A program made the position numbers and the translations under genes. DNA of 64,000 nucleotides from positions 1-64,000 of the forward strand of contig PHAA01000006.1 in assembly GCA_002840245.1 (NCBI GenBank), given 5' to 3'. The stretch comes from Firmicutes bacterium HGW-Firmicutes-15. GTDB lineage: Bacteria; Bacillota; Syntrophomonadia; Syntrophomonadales; Syntrophomonadaceae. Positions 51,889-61,476 of the stretch are shown piece by piece (position 1 is the first letter of the stretch; each line of letters starts with the position of its first letter). The notes under the pieces are model-generated. The model worked only from the letters and a program-made list of their open reading frames with translations. It made no database searches and had not been told where the DNA came from.

Positions 51889-52485
51889 CTATTTTTGCAT
51901 TAAAGCTACACGCCGGTTAACGTCATCCCAGTTGATCAGGTTCCACCAGGCTTCGATCCAGGCAGCGCGCTTGTTTTGGTACTTAAGGTAATAGGCATGC
52001 TCCCATACATCCACGATCAGCAGGGGAACTGCGCCCCACTGGGTTAGATCCTGGTGCTTTTCCGTCTGCAGTACGACCAGCTTTTCAAAGATCGGATTGC
52101 AAGCTAGTATCGCCCATCCAGAACCCTCTACCGCAATAGCAGAAGCGGAGAAGAGCTTTTTAAAGTTGTCAAAGGAACCGAAATCACGGTCGATTAGCGT
52201 GGCTACTGCACCATTGGCCGGGCCGCCGCCACCCGGTTTCATATTTTCCCAGAACATAGTGTGCAGGATGTGCCCTGATCCGTGGAAAGCCAGCTCCCGC
52301 TCGACGTGTTTAATCAAAGCGAAATCGCCCTTTTCCAGTGCTTCGGCCAGCTTGCCTTCTGCATTATTTAGACCATCAACATAGGCTTTGTGGTGCATAT
52401 CATGGTGCAACCTTACTGTCTCTTCATCATAAAAGGGTTTCAGCGCATCGTAGGCATACGGTAAATCCGGTAAAATATGAGCCAT
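51889..52485 (-). CDS. Fe/Mn superoxide dismutase
   Basis: Enzyme of 198 residues that removes superoxide. Metal ligands are in VRLHHDMHHKAYV (His), FHGSGHILHTMFWENM (His) and DVWEHAYYLKYQNKRAAWIEAWWNLINW (Asp, His). The metal (Fe or Mn) cannot be settled by eye. AAGGGG precedes the ATG at 52485. In an anaerobe it suggests exposure to oxygen; the nearby oxidoreductases may be part of a stress cluster. Confidence 0.95.
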   Translation of the reverse strand: MAHILPDLPYAYDALKPFYDEETVRLHHDMHHKAYVDGLNNAEGKLAEALEKGDFALIKHVERELAFHGSGHILHTMFWENMKPGGGGPANGAVATLIDRDFGSFDNFKKLFSASAIAVEGSGWAILACNPIFEKLVVLQTEKHQDLTQWGAVPLLIVDVWEHAYYLKYQNKRAAWIEAWWNLINWDDVNRRVALMQK

Positions 52486-52664
52486 TACAAACACCCCTTG
52501 CTTTCTTAATATTCAGAATATATTGGTAATACACTAAGTCTAGCGTATTATAAGTTTTCTTGCCGAGAATTCTTTCCAGTTCATATGGCTAAGTGATATG
52601 GCCCGTTTTAAGCATTGAAGGTGATCGCCTTATATAGTCAGAAACTGTTGGTTCTGCACCCAAT

Positions 52665-53417
52665 TTATTTAGGTAGGATATGGCGGAGCTCCATAGGTAA
52701 GGGGAATAGAATCGTTGTGTTCTGGGTGTTGGATAGCTCGGAGAGGGAACGCAGCATTCGAACCGTCAGCCCTCCGGGACTCTTGACCAGAATATCCGCC
52801 GCATTAGCCAACTCCACGGCAGCCTGGCGCTCACCTTCAGCCTGAATGACAGCTGCACGGCGATTGCGCTCCGCCTCGGCCTGGCGGGCGATAGCCCGGT
52901 GCATTTCCTGGGGCAGGGTTACATCCTTTATCTCCACTGCCGTTACCTTGATTCCCCAGGGTTCGGTAGATTCATCTACAATATGTTGGATGGTCTCATT
53001 CAGCTTTTCTCTTTGGGACAGGATGGTATCAAGATCGGCAGTACCTGTGACACTGCGCAGGGTAGTCTGGGCCAGCTGGCTGGTCGCTTCATGAAAGCGC
53101 TCCACATTCACTACCGCTTTTTCAGGTTCCACCACTCGGTAATAGAGCACTGCCGTCACCGTGCAAGTGACATTATCACGGGTAATGACCTCCTGGGGCG
53201 GTACGTCGAATACGATAGTTCGCAAGGACATCCGGGTAATCTGGTCAATAAATGGAATAATCAGAATTAGGCCAGGGCCCCGAACACCGACCAATCTGCC
53301 CAGGCGAAAGAGTACTGCTCGTTCGTATTCCTGTAGAATCTTCACTGACATACTTAGTAGAATAACCAAAACGACAATAACCACAACTACGTTTAATAAC
53401 GGGCCCAGCATTGACAT
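52665..53417 (-). CDS. Slipin/stomatin-like SPFH protein
   Basis: Membrane protein of about 250 residues. An N-terminal hydrophobic segment ([16 protein letters not shown]) is followed by an SPFH domain ([27 protein letters not shown] and [13 protein letters not shown]) and an EA-rich helix ([26 protein letters not shown]). It would form a membrane microdomain scaffold. GGAGG precedes the ATG at 53417. It follows the NfeD-type protease gene, the usual paired arrangement. Confidence 0.93.
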   Translation of the reverse strand: MSMLGPLLNVVVVIVVLVILLSMSVKILQEYERAVLFRLGRLVGVRGPGLILIIPFIDQITRMSLRTIVFDVPPQEVITRDNVTCTVTAVLYYRVVEPEKAVVNVERFHEATSQLAQTTLRSVTGTADLDTILSQREKLNETIQHIVDESTEPWGIKVTAVEIKDVTLPQEMHRAIARQAEAERNRRAAVIQAEGERQAAVELANAADILVKSPGGLTVRMLRSLSELSNTQNTTILFPLPMELRHILPK

Positions 53418-53439
53418 GATATTTCCTCCAATCATTTAA

Positions 53440-54774
53440 TCAATCTATTGAATCAGCAAGCGGTTCCACCAGCAGGACCAGTCCCACCTTTTCGAGAATC
53501 TGCACCTTGGTGTCCTTCTCAATCTTCTGCTCATCCCGAGATCGAGCCTGCCATATCTCACCCTGCACCCGCACCAGACCCAGGGGGTCCAGAGACTTCA
53601 TCACCAGCCCCACCCGACCGGTAAATTCCATTTCCCCATGACTCGGCTGCAGCCGCCGCAGTCGCCAAATCCCTCTTACTATCACGGCCAGAAGACCCGC
53701 CCCCACTACACCAATTCCAATAGCCATAGCCCGAAAGGAAGCCCACCAGGTCACCGGCAGGAGGGGCTCAACCGGGAAGAAAAGAATACCTAAGACGATG
53801 CTCGCAATTCCCCCTACCCCCAGAATGCCGAGAGTGGGAGTAAAGGCTTCGGCAGTGAGGAGGCCTACCCCTAATACAATCAAAAGGCCGGCGGTCAGGT
53901 TCACCTCGAAGAGACCCATTCCGTAAAGGCCCAGAATTAGACAGATGGACCCCAGAATTTCTGGCAGGAAAAAGCCCGGTGCTGTAGCAGCGATAATTAG
54001 GCCATAGATACCGATCATTACCAGCAGCATAGCTAACATGGGATTGCTGATTACATGAACCAGGCGTTCGCTAATATTCATTCCCAGGTTGTCCACCCTG
54101 GCCCCGGCAGTATGCAAAATGTGCTGCCCATCCCCGGTTTTTACCGTTCTACCTTCCACTTTCTGCAGCAGTTCCTCCAGAGTAACAGCCTCAAAATCGA
54201 CCACACCTTGCGCCAAGGCGTCCCGGTTATTAAGGGTCAGGTTCTCCTTCACAAAGCGCTCCGCCAGATCGGTGGGACGTCCCCGTAACCCAGCCAGGCT
54301 CTTCATATGTTCCGCCATAAAAATAATCGTCTTCTGGTCGACCGCCCCGGTTCTTCCTGTGCTGCTCACCTTCATCGGCATGGCCGCACCGCATGTAGTT
54401 CCAGGCGACATGGCAGCCAAGTTCCCACTCAAGAGAATATACGTCCCTGCCGATGCAGCAATGGCCCCACGCGGAGTTACAAAAGTAATCACCGGCACCT
54501 TTGAGGCTGACACCGCCTCAATAATCTCCAGAGTGGCGGAAACCAGCCCTCCCTGCGTATCCAGGGTAATAACCACCGCCTCCGCACCGTTCTGCTCAGC
54601 GGCCTTAATTACCCGAATGATATGCGAAGCCGTCCCAGCCGTCACTGTATTATCCACATTAATGCTGTAAATCAGAGGCTGTGCAGCTGCCATAGCCTTC
54701 TGCAGACAAAGCCCTGGAATAGAAAGATATATAATAAAGAAAAAAGCCGCCAGCCATCTTATCCGCTTATGCAC
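53440..54774 (-). CDS. NfeD-family membrane serine protease
   Basis: Protein of 444 residues: signal peptide, a ClpP-like serine protease domain (IRVIKAAEQNGAEAVVITLDTQGG, PVITFVTPRGAIAASAGTYILLSGN with the catalytic Ser, MSPGTTCGAAMP), four membrane segments (LAMLLVMIGIYGLIIAAT, then LGSICLILGLYGMGLF and others) and a C-terminal OB-fold NfeD domain (GRVGLVMKSLDPLGLVRVQGEIWQAR). It processes the slipin partner in related systems. The gene precedes the slipin gene by 22 bases. Confidence 0.93.
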   Translation of the reverse strand: MHKRIRWLAAFFFIIYLSIPGLCLQKAMAAAQPLIYSINVDNTVTAGTASHIIRVIKAAEQNGAEAVVITLDTQGGLVSATLEIIEAVSASKVPVITFVTPRGAIAASAGTYILLSGNLAAMSPGTTCGAAMPMKVSSTGRTGAVDQKTIIFMAEHMKSLAGLRGRPTDLAERFVKENLTLNNRDALAQGVVDFEAVTLEELLQKVEGRTVKTGDGQHILHTAGARVDNLGMNISERLVHVISNPMLAMLLVMIGIYGLIIAATAPGFFLPEILGSICLILGLYGMGLFEVNLTAGLLIVLGVGLLTAEAFTPTLGILGVGGIASIVLGILFFPVEPLLPVTWWASFRAMAIGIGVVGAGLLAVIVRGIWRLRRLQPSHGEMEFTGRVGLVMKSLDPLGLVRVQGEIWQARSRDEQKIEKDTKVQILEKVGLVLLVEPLADSID

Positions 54775-54828
54775 CTCCGATCACCTCCGTTCCTATTATT
54801 TATGTGCCAATACGGAGAGATTTATAAC

Positions 54829-54851
54829 AAAAAAAAAGACCCGAAGGTCTT
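54829..54851 (-). terminator. UUCG-loop terminator
   Basis: On the minus strand AAGACC-TTCG-GGTCTT followed by a run of ten T forms a textbook terminator. It lies 68 bases beyond the stop of the DUF3795 fusion gene. Confidence 0.85.
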
Positions 54852-54919
54852 CTAGTATCATATATACAACCTTTTTAAACGCGCTACTTGCATCTTATAC
54901 CTTAAAACTGCTATTAGAA

Positions 54920-56260
54920 TCAAAGAGCAGTTAAATGCCTCTTCAAAAATTCCAGGGTCTTCTCTATTATTTCATGGGTCCTAGGATTATCATTCATTAT
55001 TTCGAAAGCGTGCACTCCAGTGGGATGATTATAGATATCAATATGAATATTATTTTCAATTGCTGCCCTGATAAAATTATCAAGCGAGTTGAGAATTGTA
55101 GGAATCTGATCCATACCGGCCCGAGCAACGAGCATCGGGGCTATTTTATCCGGGTGTTGACTTAATAGCTGAACCGGTGAATATTCCTCAGCTTGCTCAT
55201 CCGTTCTGCCGAACAAATTACATATAGATGTAAAATCGCCAAAACCGTAGTATGCCACCATGCATTTTATATAAGCGGGGCTGTTATGCATACCCGCATA
55301 TAGACCGAAAGGGGCACCCATGGAAAATGACCAGATGGCTATTTGGTTCTTATCTATACCATACTCATCAGCATTATCAATCAGAAACGCTAAAAGATTC
55401 TCTATATCGCTAATTACGTCTTTTATCCCAGCGCCCTGCATCAGCACGCGATGATTAAAGGCAGCTGCAGCAAACCCTGAAGCCGCTATTATCCGGCCCA
55501 GAGAGGTGAATGATCCCGAGTCTTTTATATTTGGAACTGGAGCTTCACCATGTACCAGCACCACCAGCGGAAGTTTTTTGTCCGGCAACTGATTGGGCGG
55601 GAAGTATAAATCCAAAAGCAGCTCGCTTCCTTGTTCAACACTATAAGCGATGTCTTTTTGGATGCTGACCAAATCCATTCCCTCCAGCTTAAAAACAACC
55701 TTCTTTTTGAAAAGTTCATCCGGGTCAGGCATTTTCATCATTTGGAAGACGCTTGTGTCAAAAGTGTTTTTATAGGGTTTTAGGTCTCCCAAGTCTTTGC
55801 CGCAGTTGGAGCAGTGGGTGGCATACCAGGTATAGTCGGTCTGACAATCAGGACATTTCCATTGTGCTTCCTGTTCTTCCAACCAACTGTTTGCCCCCTT
55901 ACTCAGAATCGTTTGTAGATTAGTCGCAATCGTGCTCATATGGGGTAGTTTATCGAACAAGAATTTCGTGATTTCCGTATCCGGGTTAAAATTCTGGCAA
56001 GGAAAATCAGGGCAACTGAGGCAGCGTTCAACCCCCTTTTCCCTGGCACAGGCTCTAATAGCGCACTTGGCACAACCTCCAAACTCGGCAGCGCCTCCAA
56101 ACACCGTATCCGTTTTACAACCGTGGCATTTCAGTTCCGCACCCGCTTCATCACTCCAAAAGCAGGCGAAAGGGTCCTTGATACCTGACTGGTAAGCTTT
56201 TATGATGGAGCATCCTCCACAATATAATCCGCAGTATGAATCATAATTAAAATCACTCAT
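54920..56260 (-). CDS. DUF3795-zinc ribbon-alpha/beta hydrolase fusion
   Basis: Protein of 446 residues in three parts. Residues 1-95 are a DUF3795 cysteine cluster (YCGLYCGGCSI, CHGCKTDT, GGCAKCAIRAC, CLSCPDFPC). Residues 133-160 are a zinc ribbon (CPDCQTDYTWYATHCSNCGKDL). Residues 185-446 are an alpha/beta hydrolase (LPLVVLVHGEAP, IAIWSFSMGAPFGLYAG with the Ser nucleophile, VARAGMDQIP with the Asp region and GVHAFEIMND with the His). The hydrolase resembles dienelactone hydrolase/acyl-peptidase types. The combination is unusual. No signal peptide, so it is cytoplasmic. Confidence 0.8.
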   Translation of the reverse strand: MSDFNYDSYCGLYCGGCSIIKAYQSGIKDPFACFWSDEAGAELKCHGCKTDTVFGGAAEFGGCAKCAIRACAREKGVERCLSCPDFPCQNFNPDTEITKFLFDKLPHMSTIATNLQTILSKGANSWLEEQEAQWKCPDCQTDYTWYATHCSNCGKDLGDLKPYKNTFDTSVFQMMKMPDPDELFKKKVVFKLEGMDLVSIQKDIAYSVEQGSELLLDLYFPPNQLPDKKLPLVVLVHGEAPVPNIKDSGSFTSLGRIIAASGFAAAAFNHRVLMQGAGIKDVISDIENLLAFLIDNADEYGIDKNQIAIWSFSMGAPFGLYAGMHNSPAYIKCMVAYYGFGDFTSICNLFGRTDEQAEEYSPVQLLSQHPDKIAPMLVARAGMDQIPTILNSLDNFIRAAIENNIHIDIYNHPTGVHAFEIMNDNPRTHEIIEKTLEFLKRHLTAL

Positions 56261-56305
56261 TAATATAGCTCCTTTCCAATATTTATATTAATTGCCATAT
56301 TCGTT

Positions 56306-56980
56306 CTACCAAATTGATGGAATCAACCGATAATGTATCTTCAGACAATAATCTTTGTACCCTGGAAGCTCTCTTAACAGCAGTTCCTCTTCGTTTTTTA
56401 TCCTGATGACCGTCCATGGTATATAAAGAAGACCAGGTATGATAGCCCAATAGGAACCCAAGGCCAGGGGAGCAAATAATATCATCACCAACAGTCCTGT
56501 GTACATGGGATGACGTATTATGGCGTAGGGGCCGGTTGATACAATCTGCTGTTCTTCCTCAACCTTTATATTGGCCGAAGCGTAGCTGTTTTCCTTAAAA
56601 ACTATAATGATAAAAACGTAGCCCAGGAAAACCATAAGATTAGCCGCAATAACCGCCCAAACCGGCACTGTTGACCAGTGAAAGCGAAAATCAAAGCCAG
56701 GAACCAAATAGGCCAGAAAATAAAGGTTTAAGAAAGCAGGAATTTTTTTCACCGTTTCCTGGTCTTTAACCCGCGTTCGCCCGGCCAATAATTGGGGGCT
56801 TCTTTTGAAGAAATAGACTGTAATGAAAAGGGTGAGGGACGAAAATATCGTCCAATAAATCCAGGCCTGCCAGTACTTCAGGGAGCCGGCGGAAACAAAA
56901 AAGACCAAGCCCAACACAATAATACCGGCGATTGGTGCCCTAAATGCTTTTGACTTTGATAGTTCAGTGTTGCCTTCCAT
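56306..56980 (-). CDS. Isoprenylcysteine methyltransferase-like membrane protein
   Basis: Integral membrane methyltransferase-like protein of 224 residues with five to six hydrophobic segments. The C-terminal ICMT/PEMT core is IVSTGPYAIIRHPMYTGLLVMILFAPLALGS (RHPMY motif), EEELLLRELPGYKDYC. It likely uses SAM to methylate a lipid or thiol; the true substrate in bacteria is unknown. GGAGGTGG at five bases supports the ATG at 56980. It lies beside a MerR gene. Confidence 0.85.
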   Translation of the reverse strand: MEGNTELSKSKAFRAPIAGIIVLGLVFFVSAGSLKYWQAWIYWTIFSSLTLFITVYFFKRSPQLLAGRTRVKDQETVKKIPAFLNLYFLAYLVPGFDFRFHWSTVPVWAVIAANLMVFLGYVFIIIVFKENSYASANIKVEEEQQIVSTGPYAIIRHPMYTGLLVMILFAPLALGSYWAIIPGLLYIPWTVIRIKNEEELLLRELPGYKDYCLKIHYRLIPSIW

Positions 56981-57070
56981 AGAACCCACCTCCTGATTCT
57001 TGCAATAATTCCCCAATAGTGATGGTTAATTTAGCGATAAAATTTATCCTCCTTCCCAGAGCATCGTCAG

Positions 57071-57910
57071 TCATCTACCTTTTGTCTTCGTCTTACCACC
57101 CATTTGTTTGCTAATCTCAGGATAGAGATACTGTTGGTGCAGCTGCTCATACTTTATCCGGGCGGGTGGTAGAACGCCGATAATCATTTCATTACGTAAG
57201 CTGTAAAGAGGTTGAGTTAGTCCGAATTGTTGGGCGAGCTCCTCTAATAAAGGTATACTTTTGATAAATTCGGCAGTTTCCCGGGCGAGATGTTCAATCT
57301 GAGAATCATCCTCCGAAAGATGGTCTAGCCTGACAATACGTGCCCCATAGTCCAAAGCTATTTGGTACTCCCCGGGGTGTGTGTTCCAAAACTCGGCCAG
57401 GGTCCGAAAACAGTCCTGGTAATACTCGCCCCATTGGGAATCATCCAGAATGCCGCATAATCTTCGCTGCTGGTTATAAATTTCTGGACAGGTTCGAGCA
57501 TATTTTTCAAATTGATCCGCTCCCAGGATCTCAGCGCCCATTTGAAAAGAAGGGGATTCAAAAGAGTCCTCATCCAGGTGTACAATGTCTTCGCCCAGCA
57601 ATTTCTCAATCTTTGCTATTCGTACTTCAATGCTTTTCTTGTCGCTTAGGAGCTCATATAGCAAGGACTGCAAGACTTCCGGCCAGGCTCTATGGTTGGA
57701 TACATCCCCCGATATTTCCTTTATGCGGTTGAGATCCAGCCCCAGGGATTTTAAGTGTTTGATTAACCGCATGCGATTCAGCTCTGCCGGTCCGTATAAA
57801 CGGTATCCACCCGAAGAACGCTCCGGCTCTTGAAGTAAACCGATTTTATGGTAATAGATAATAGTTTTTAGGGTAGTACCAGTCAACTTAACAAAATCGC
57901 TGATTTTCAT
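57071..57910 (-). CDS. MerR-family regulator with long effector domain
   Basis: Protein of about 280 residues. The MerR helix-turn-helix is ISDFVKLTGTTLKTIIYYHKIGLLQEPERSSGGYRLYGPAELNRMRLIKHLKSLGLDL. The C-terminal 200 residues are helical and contain a few cysteines; I do not recognise the effector domain. The ATG at 57910 has GGAG six bases ahead; the upstream GTG at 57922 overlaps that site. It may regulate the methyltransferase gene downstream. Confidence 0.87.
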   Translation of the reverse strand: MKISDFVKLTGTTLKTIIYYHKIGLLQEPERSSGGYRLYGPAELNRMRLIKHLKSLGLDLNRIKEISGDVSNHRAWPEVLQSLLYELLSDKKSIEVRIAKIEKLLGEDIVHLDEDSFESPSFQMGAEILGADQFEKYARTCPEIYNQQRRLCGILDDSQWGEYYQDCFRTLAEFWNTHPGEYQIALDYGARIVRLDHLSEDDSQIEHLARETAEFIKSIPLLEELAQQFGLTQPLYSLRNEMIIGVLPPARIKYEQLHQQYLYPEISKQMGGKTKTKGR

Positions 57911-58108
57911 CCGCTTCTCCACCGTTATCCCACCTTCGTAGCCAGTATAAACCCAGCCCCAAGGGTTGGGTCAACATGATCTTTCGAGAATATATCTCAA
58001 AGTAATGAACAACTAGTCAAGCCATTTTAAAATGTCACTCGGGTTATTAACAGTATGACTCCGATAAACAATTTTCTTATGGTAGACCTCATACGAGTGC
58101 AGGCCGAG

Positions 58109-59026
58109 CTATTCCACCACTGCACATGCAAAGTGGGCGTTTTCACAGGCGTAATAGTTATCGGAGCGCCCATTAAAGTAGTGTTCCTGAATCTCCGGCG
58201 GACTCAAGTTTTCCACGAGACGAAACCCTGCACCGGCCAGATCATTGGTCAGCGCAGCAGGATCAAAAACTGCTTTTATCGGCTCTCCTATTTGCTCACC
58301 TAACAACAGGATTTGTTGCGCACGTGGAGCCGCTTTTTCTGGAATAAGTAAATCAGAATCCAAAAAATCGAATACAATCCTGCTGCCTGGAGGAGACGCT
58401 TCGGCAATAGTCTGCAAGGTGGCGAATACCACATCACGAGGCAAGTAGTAGGTTACTCCCAGCCAATTGAAGAAGCTAAGGGAATTTGGATTGTACATTG
58501 AACGCTTAAGCACTGTAGCTACGCTCTCTTTTGTAAAGTCGATCGGAACGAAGTGCAACTGTGATGGGCATTCCCAGCCTAACTGATTCAAGCGTAGACG
58601 ATTGAACTCCTGCGTGGCAGGATGGTCTACTTCAAACACCTGGAGGTTTTCCATCAGCTCTGGCCGACGAAAAGCAAATGTGTCCATACCGGCTCCGAGT
58701 ATAACGTATTGCTGAACCCCATACTTTAGAGACTCCATTAGAGTATCTTCTGCATAGCGAGCACGACTAACAGTTAGAGCCGGAGGTGCCATGGCCTGCA
58801 TCATAAAAGCCAGAATAGCCGCTTCATCGGGAAAGGATGCAGCCAACTCTGGGGCTGCAGTTTTAAAGCCTGTTAGCATTTGTGATCTAAAGGATGCGAA
58901 TTCCATTTCTCCTACAAAATCATAGGCTAGAAAATCATCAAATATTTTCGGGTTATCGCAACCGGCATGATAAGCACGGTAGCAGGCCGTCTTTAACGCT
59001 GTTTGGCTGAAGTTATGCTCTTTCAT
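58109..59026 (-). CDS. SAM-dependent methyltransferase (leucine carboxyl methyltransferase-like)
   Basis: Class I methyltransferase of 305 residues in the LCM/TIGR00027 group. The SAM site is QQYVILGAGMDTFAFRRPE and VFEVDHPATQEFN; FFNWLGVTYYLPRDVV and IVFDFLDSDLL follow. Bacterial members often methylate polyketide or other secondary-metabolite acids; the target here is unknown. GGAGGAAAG precedes the ATG at 59026. Confidence 0.88.
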   Translation of the reverse strand: MKEHNFSQTALKTACYRAYHAGCDNPKIFDDFLAYDFVGEMEFASFRSQMLTGFKTAAPELAASFPDEAAILAFMMQAMAPPALTVSRARYAEDTLMESLKYGVQQYVILGAGMDTFAFRRPELMENLQVFEVDHPATQEFNRLRLNQLGWECPSQLHFVPIDFTKESVATVLKRSMYNPNSLSFFNWLGVTYYLPRDVVFATLQTIAEASPPGSRIVFDFLDSDLLIPEKAAPRAQQILLLGEQIGEPIKAVFDPAALTNDLAGAGFRLVENLSPPEIQEHYFNGRSDNYYACENAHFACAVVE

Positions 59027-59106
59027 CCATCTTTCCTCCTGTCCCACATTGTGGCGAACCTACCTCTTTAATGATCTGATCCCTTATATACGCCATCGCG
59101 CAAGTA

Positions 59107-59319
59107 TCAAAGTCTGCCATATTTAGAAAGAACTGCATCCCAAATGTCTATCATCTCTGGAGTAAGTCCCGTAATTTTCTGGCATTCTTCCTGAACCATT
59201 TTGTTGCATTTATCGCAGCAATGATGTTTATCCCGTTTATATTTAATATCCTTATACCGAAAATCTGAAAAAGGAATCTCAAATTCCTTTTTGCAGATTA
59301 AACATTGGGTGGTGTACAA
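59107..59319 (-). CDS. Small zinc-ribbon protein (DUF2197-like)
   Basis: Protein of 70 residues. Two CxxC pairs (CLICKKEF and CCDKCNKM) form a zinc ribbon; the pattern resembles DUF2197. TTG at 59319 follows AAAGGAGGG by six bases. Function unknown. Confidence 0.65.
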   Translation of the reverse strand: MYTTQCLICKKEFEIPFSDFRYKDIKYKRDKHHCCDKCNKMVQEECQKITGLTPEMIDIWDAVLSKYGRL

Positions 59320-59390
59320 GGTAATCCCTCCTTTATAACACAAGACCTCCGATAGAAGATAATTGGTATATTTATTAAAACCTTCTCCGA

Positions 59391-60062
59391 TTAAAATTGC
59401 CCACTTGTAATTATATGGACACCATCTTGTTTATATTTTTTCATCTGTTCATCCCATTTATCTTTGTTAGCCATAGAAATAGCGTCTGTTATAAGATTTA
59501 CCTTATATCCACGGTTAAGGGCTCCCTTTGCCGTGGAATATACACAATATTGGGCATCTATCCCGACGAGATAAACTTCATCCACTTGATGTTCAGTTAA
59601 ATATGCCTCAAACTCCGGGTTGGAGAAGGCATCAGAAATATTCTTGGGAAAAATATTGTTTGAAACAATGGAGACTCGTTTATCGATCTCAGTTCCCGGC
59701 TGGCCTTTGATATCTACCCCATCAGAAGTGACTCGGGATATAATCTTACCTCTCAGACCATCAAATTCCTGTCTGACATATAATACAGCGATGTTCTTCT
59801 TGGATGCTTCATCAATTATTTGATTAACTGACGCAATTAACTTTTCAGAATCATTTTTAAATGGGGATGAATCCTTGGCCGTGATTCCTGTAGAGTCTTC
59901 CTGAATATCTATCACCAATAATGCCTTATGTGGATTCGCATATTGCGGAATCTGCATACCCTTTGTTGGAGTTTCCAGCATGACCATACCTATAAACAGC
60001 CAGCCTGCTATGCCAACAATCAAAACCGTTAATCCAATCAATGCTTTTGCAGTCCTACTCAT
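59391..60062 (-). CDS. Isochorismatase-family cysteine hydrolase with membrane anchor
   Basis: Hydrolase of 223 residues. An N-terminal helix (ALIGLTVLIVGIAGWLFIGMVML) anchors or exports it. The catalytic triad is visible: LLVIDIQEDS (Asp), SNNIFPKNISDAF region with Lys, and VGIDAQYCVYSTAKGALNRG with the nucleophile Cys. It could be an amidase such as a nicotinamidase relative; the extracytoplasmic location is unusual for the family. AGGGAAAG precedes the start. Confidence 0.85.
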   Translation of the reverse strand: MSRTAKALIGLTVLIVGIAGWLFIGMVMLETPTKGMQIPQYANPHKALLVIDIQEDSTGITAKDSSPFKNDSEKLIASVNQIIDEASKKNIAVLYVRQEFDGLRGKIISRVTSDGVDIKGQPGTEIDKRVSIVSNNIFPKNISDAFSNPEFEAYLTEHQVDEVYLVGIDAQYCVYSTAKGALNRGYKVNLITDAISMANKDKWDEQMKKYKQDGVHIITSGQF

Positions 60063-60088
60063 AAGCTTTCCCTCCTAATTCAGTATCT

Positions 60089-61393
60089 TTACAGAGACCG
60101 CAATTCCTTCTCCATCAAATCCATAAATGCTTCGACCTCTTCTCTTCTATGTGCGGGTTCGCAGTAACTCACTTCCAGGGTCAAGGTTTTATTATAGGTA
60201 CTGACCGCCAGCAAAAAGCCGGGCGCACAAATTTTTGGGGTAACAAGATAAGCATCATTGGCTGCGAACTGTCCAAACTGCAAAGGACTAATAACACCCA
60301 TATTGGATAAAGTCGGATCAGATTTACCGGTTGCAATCATTTGCTGCCAGACTGCCTGAATAATACCGATAAATTGTGAATACTCAATACCACTTAATAC
60401 TTCAATTCCCACCGCACCGCGTAAATCTGCGCGATCATTCTTTAAATCCGCCACAGACTCGGACACCCTTGTTAATGTTTCACTAAAAGACTCTTCGTCT
60501 ACCCTTGGTATTCTAGTTTCCATAGTTATCGAAAGATTGCAAATAGCTTGATTCGGGCTGTCTCTAAAAGCCTGACGCAAATCCACGGTTACACCGATTC
60601 CCATCTCCTCTCCAACGGGAGGTTTGATGAGCTCAAACAAACTTCTATACAATGCAGTTAGAATTATAGTATTGATGGTCACTTCATGAGCTTTGCCAAA
60701 TGTTATAATCCTTTCGAAAGCCTCATCCCTGATATGGCGTATAGATATACGCATTTCCTTATACTCAAGATCATGATAGGGAAATGCCCAGGTGGGAGGC
60801 GGAACCTTAGCATGGGGATCAAATAGGGCCAGTGGTTCCTCAATACCCAGGGCCTCAAAATAATGTTTCTGGTCCCGCCGGCCTTGAATATTCGGCTCAG
60901 GTTTATAATCAGGGTTCTTCTGCAGCCTTGAATAAATTCCAGCCAGCAACTGCAAATATTCCTTAAGACCTCCGGCGTCAGAACAAGCGTGACAAATTTT
61001 GACACAAAGGTTATCCCCGGCTGGGGTTCTAATTAACCGGACATTGAGCTGCTGCCCTTCGCCAATAAACGGGCCTGTCAAGAACTGCTCCACGGCCTCT
61101 TGCTTATTATCCTTGATTACAAACTCAAACCATTGCATCTCGTCGGGCTGTTCAAAAAGCTGCCAATAGGGTTGCTTTTCATCTTCAATAAATCGACAGC
61201 CCAGGACCGGTTCGGCATCCAAAGATAACCTGACGGCCCTTTTTAAGATATCGGCATCCAGGCATTGATCAAATGCAATGACCGCTTGTATTTGTATATT
61301 TGAGCTAAAGTGCTTAAGGCTATAATTAAAACGATCATGACCGTTAACCGGTAATATGCTGGGAATACCATTTTCCAATATGCTCGCTCCCAT
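60089..61393 (-). CDS. Condensation-like acyltransferase, paralogue 1
   Basis: Protein of 434 residues in the chloramphenicol acetyltransferase/condensation superfamily (NRPS condensation, PapA, wax synthase). The active-site HxxxD is HACSDAGG at residues 135-139. A structural motif comparable to the second conserved region is GVTVDLRQAFR near residue 270, and the C-terminus has SNMGVISPLQFGQ. It shares most residues with two neighbours. Substrate unknown; wax-ester, lipid or peptide acyl transfer are all possible. AGGGGG lies ten bases before ATG. Confidence 0.75.
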   Translation of the reverse strand: MGASILENGIPSILPVNGHDRFNYSLKHFSSNIQIQAVIAFDQCLDADILKRAVRLSLDAEPVLGCRFIEDEKQPYWQLFEQPDEMQWFEFVIKDNKQEAVEQFLTGPFIGEGQQLNVRLIRTPAGDNLCVKICHACSDAGGLKEYLQLLAGIYSRLQKNPDYKPEPNIQGRRDQKHYFEALGIEEPLALFDPHAKVPPPTWAFPYHDLEYKEMRISIRHIRDEAFERIITFGKAHEVTINTIILTALYRSLFELIKPPVGEEMGIGVTVDLRQAFRDSPNQAICNLSITMETRIPRVDEESFSETLTRVSESVADLKNDRADLRGAVGIEVLSGIEYSQFIGIIQAVWQQMIATGKSDPTLSNMGVISPLQFGQFAANDAYLVTPKICAPGFLLAVSTYNKTLTLEVSYCEPAHRREEVEAFMDLMEKELRSL

Positions 61394-61476
61394 TTTCTAA
61401 TAACCCCCTTCTCATCTAAGGCCCAACGTAATCAGAATTTTCTAAAAGCACATTAATTCCTCCTCATTTTATATCT

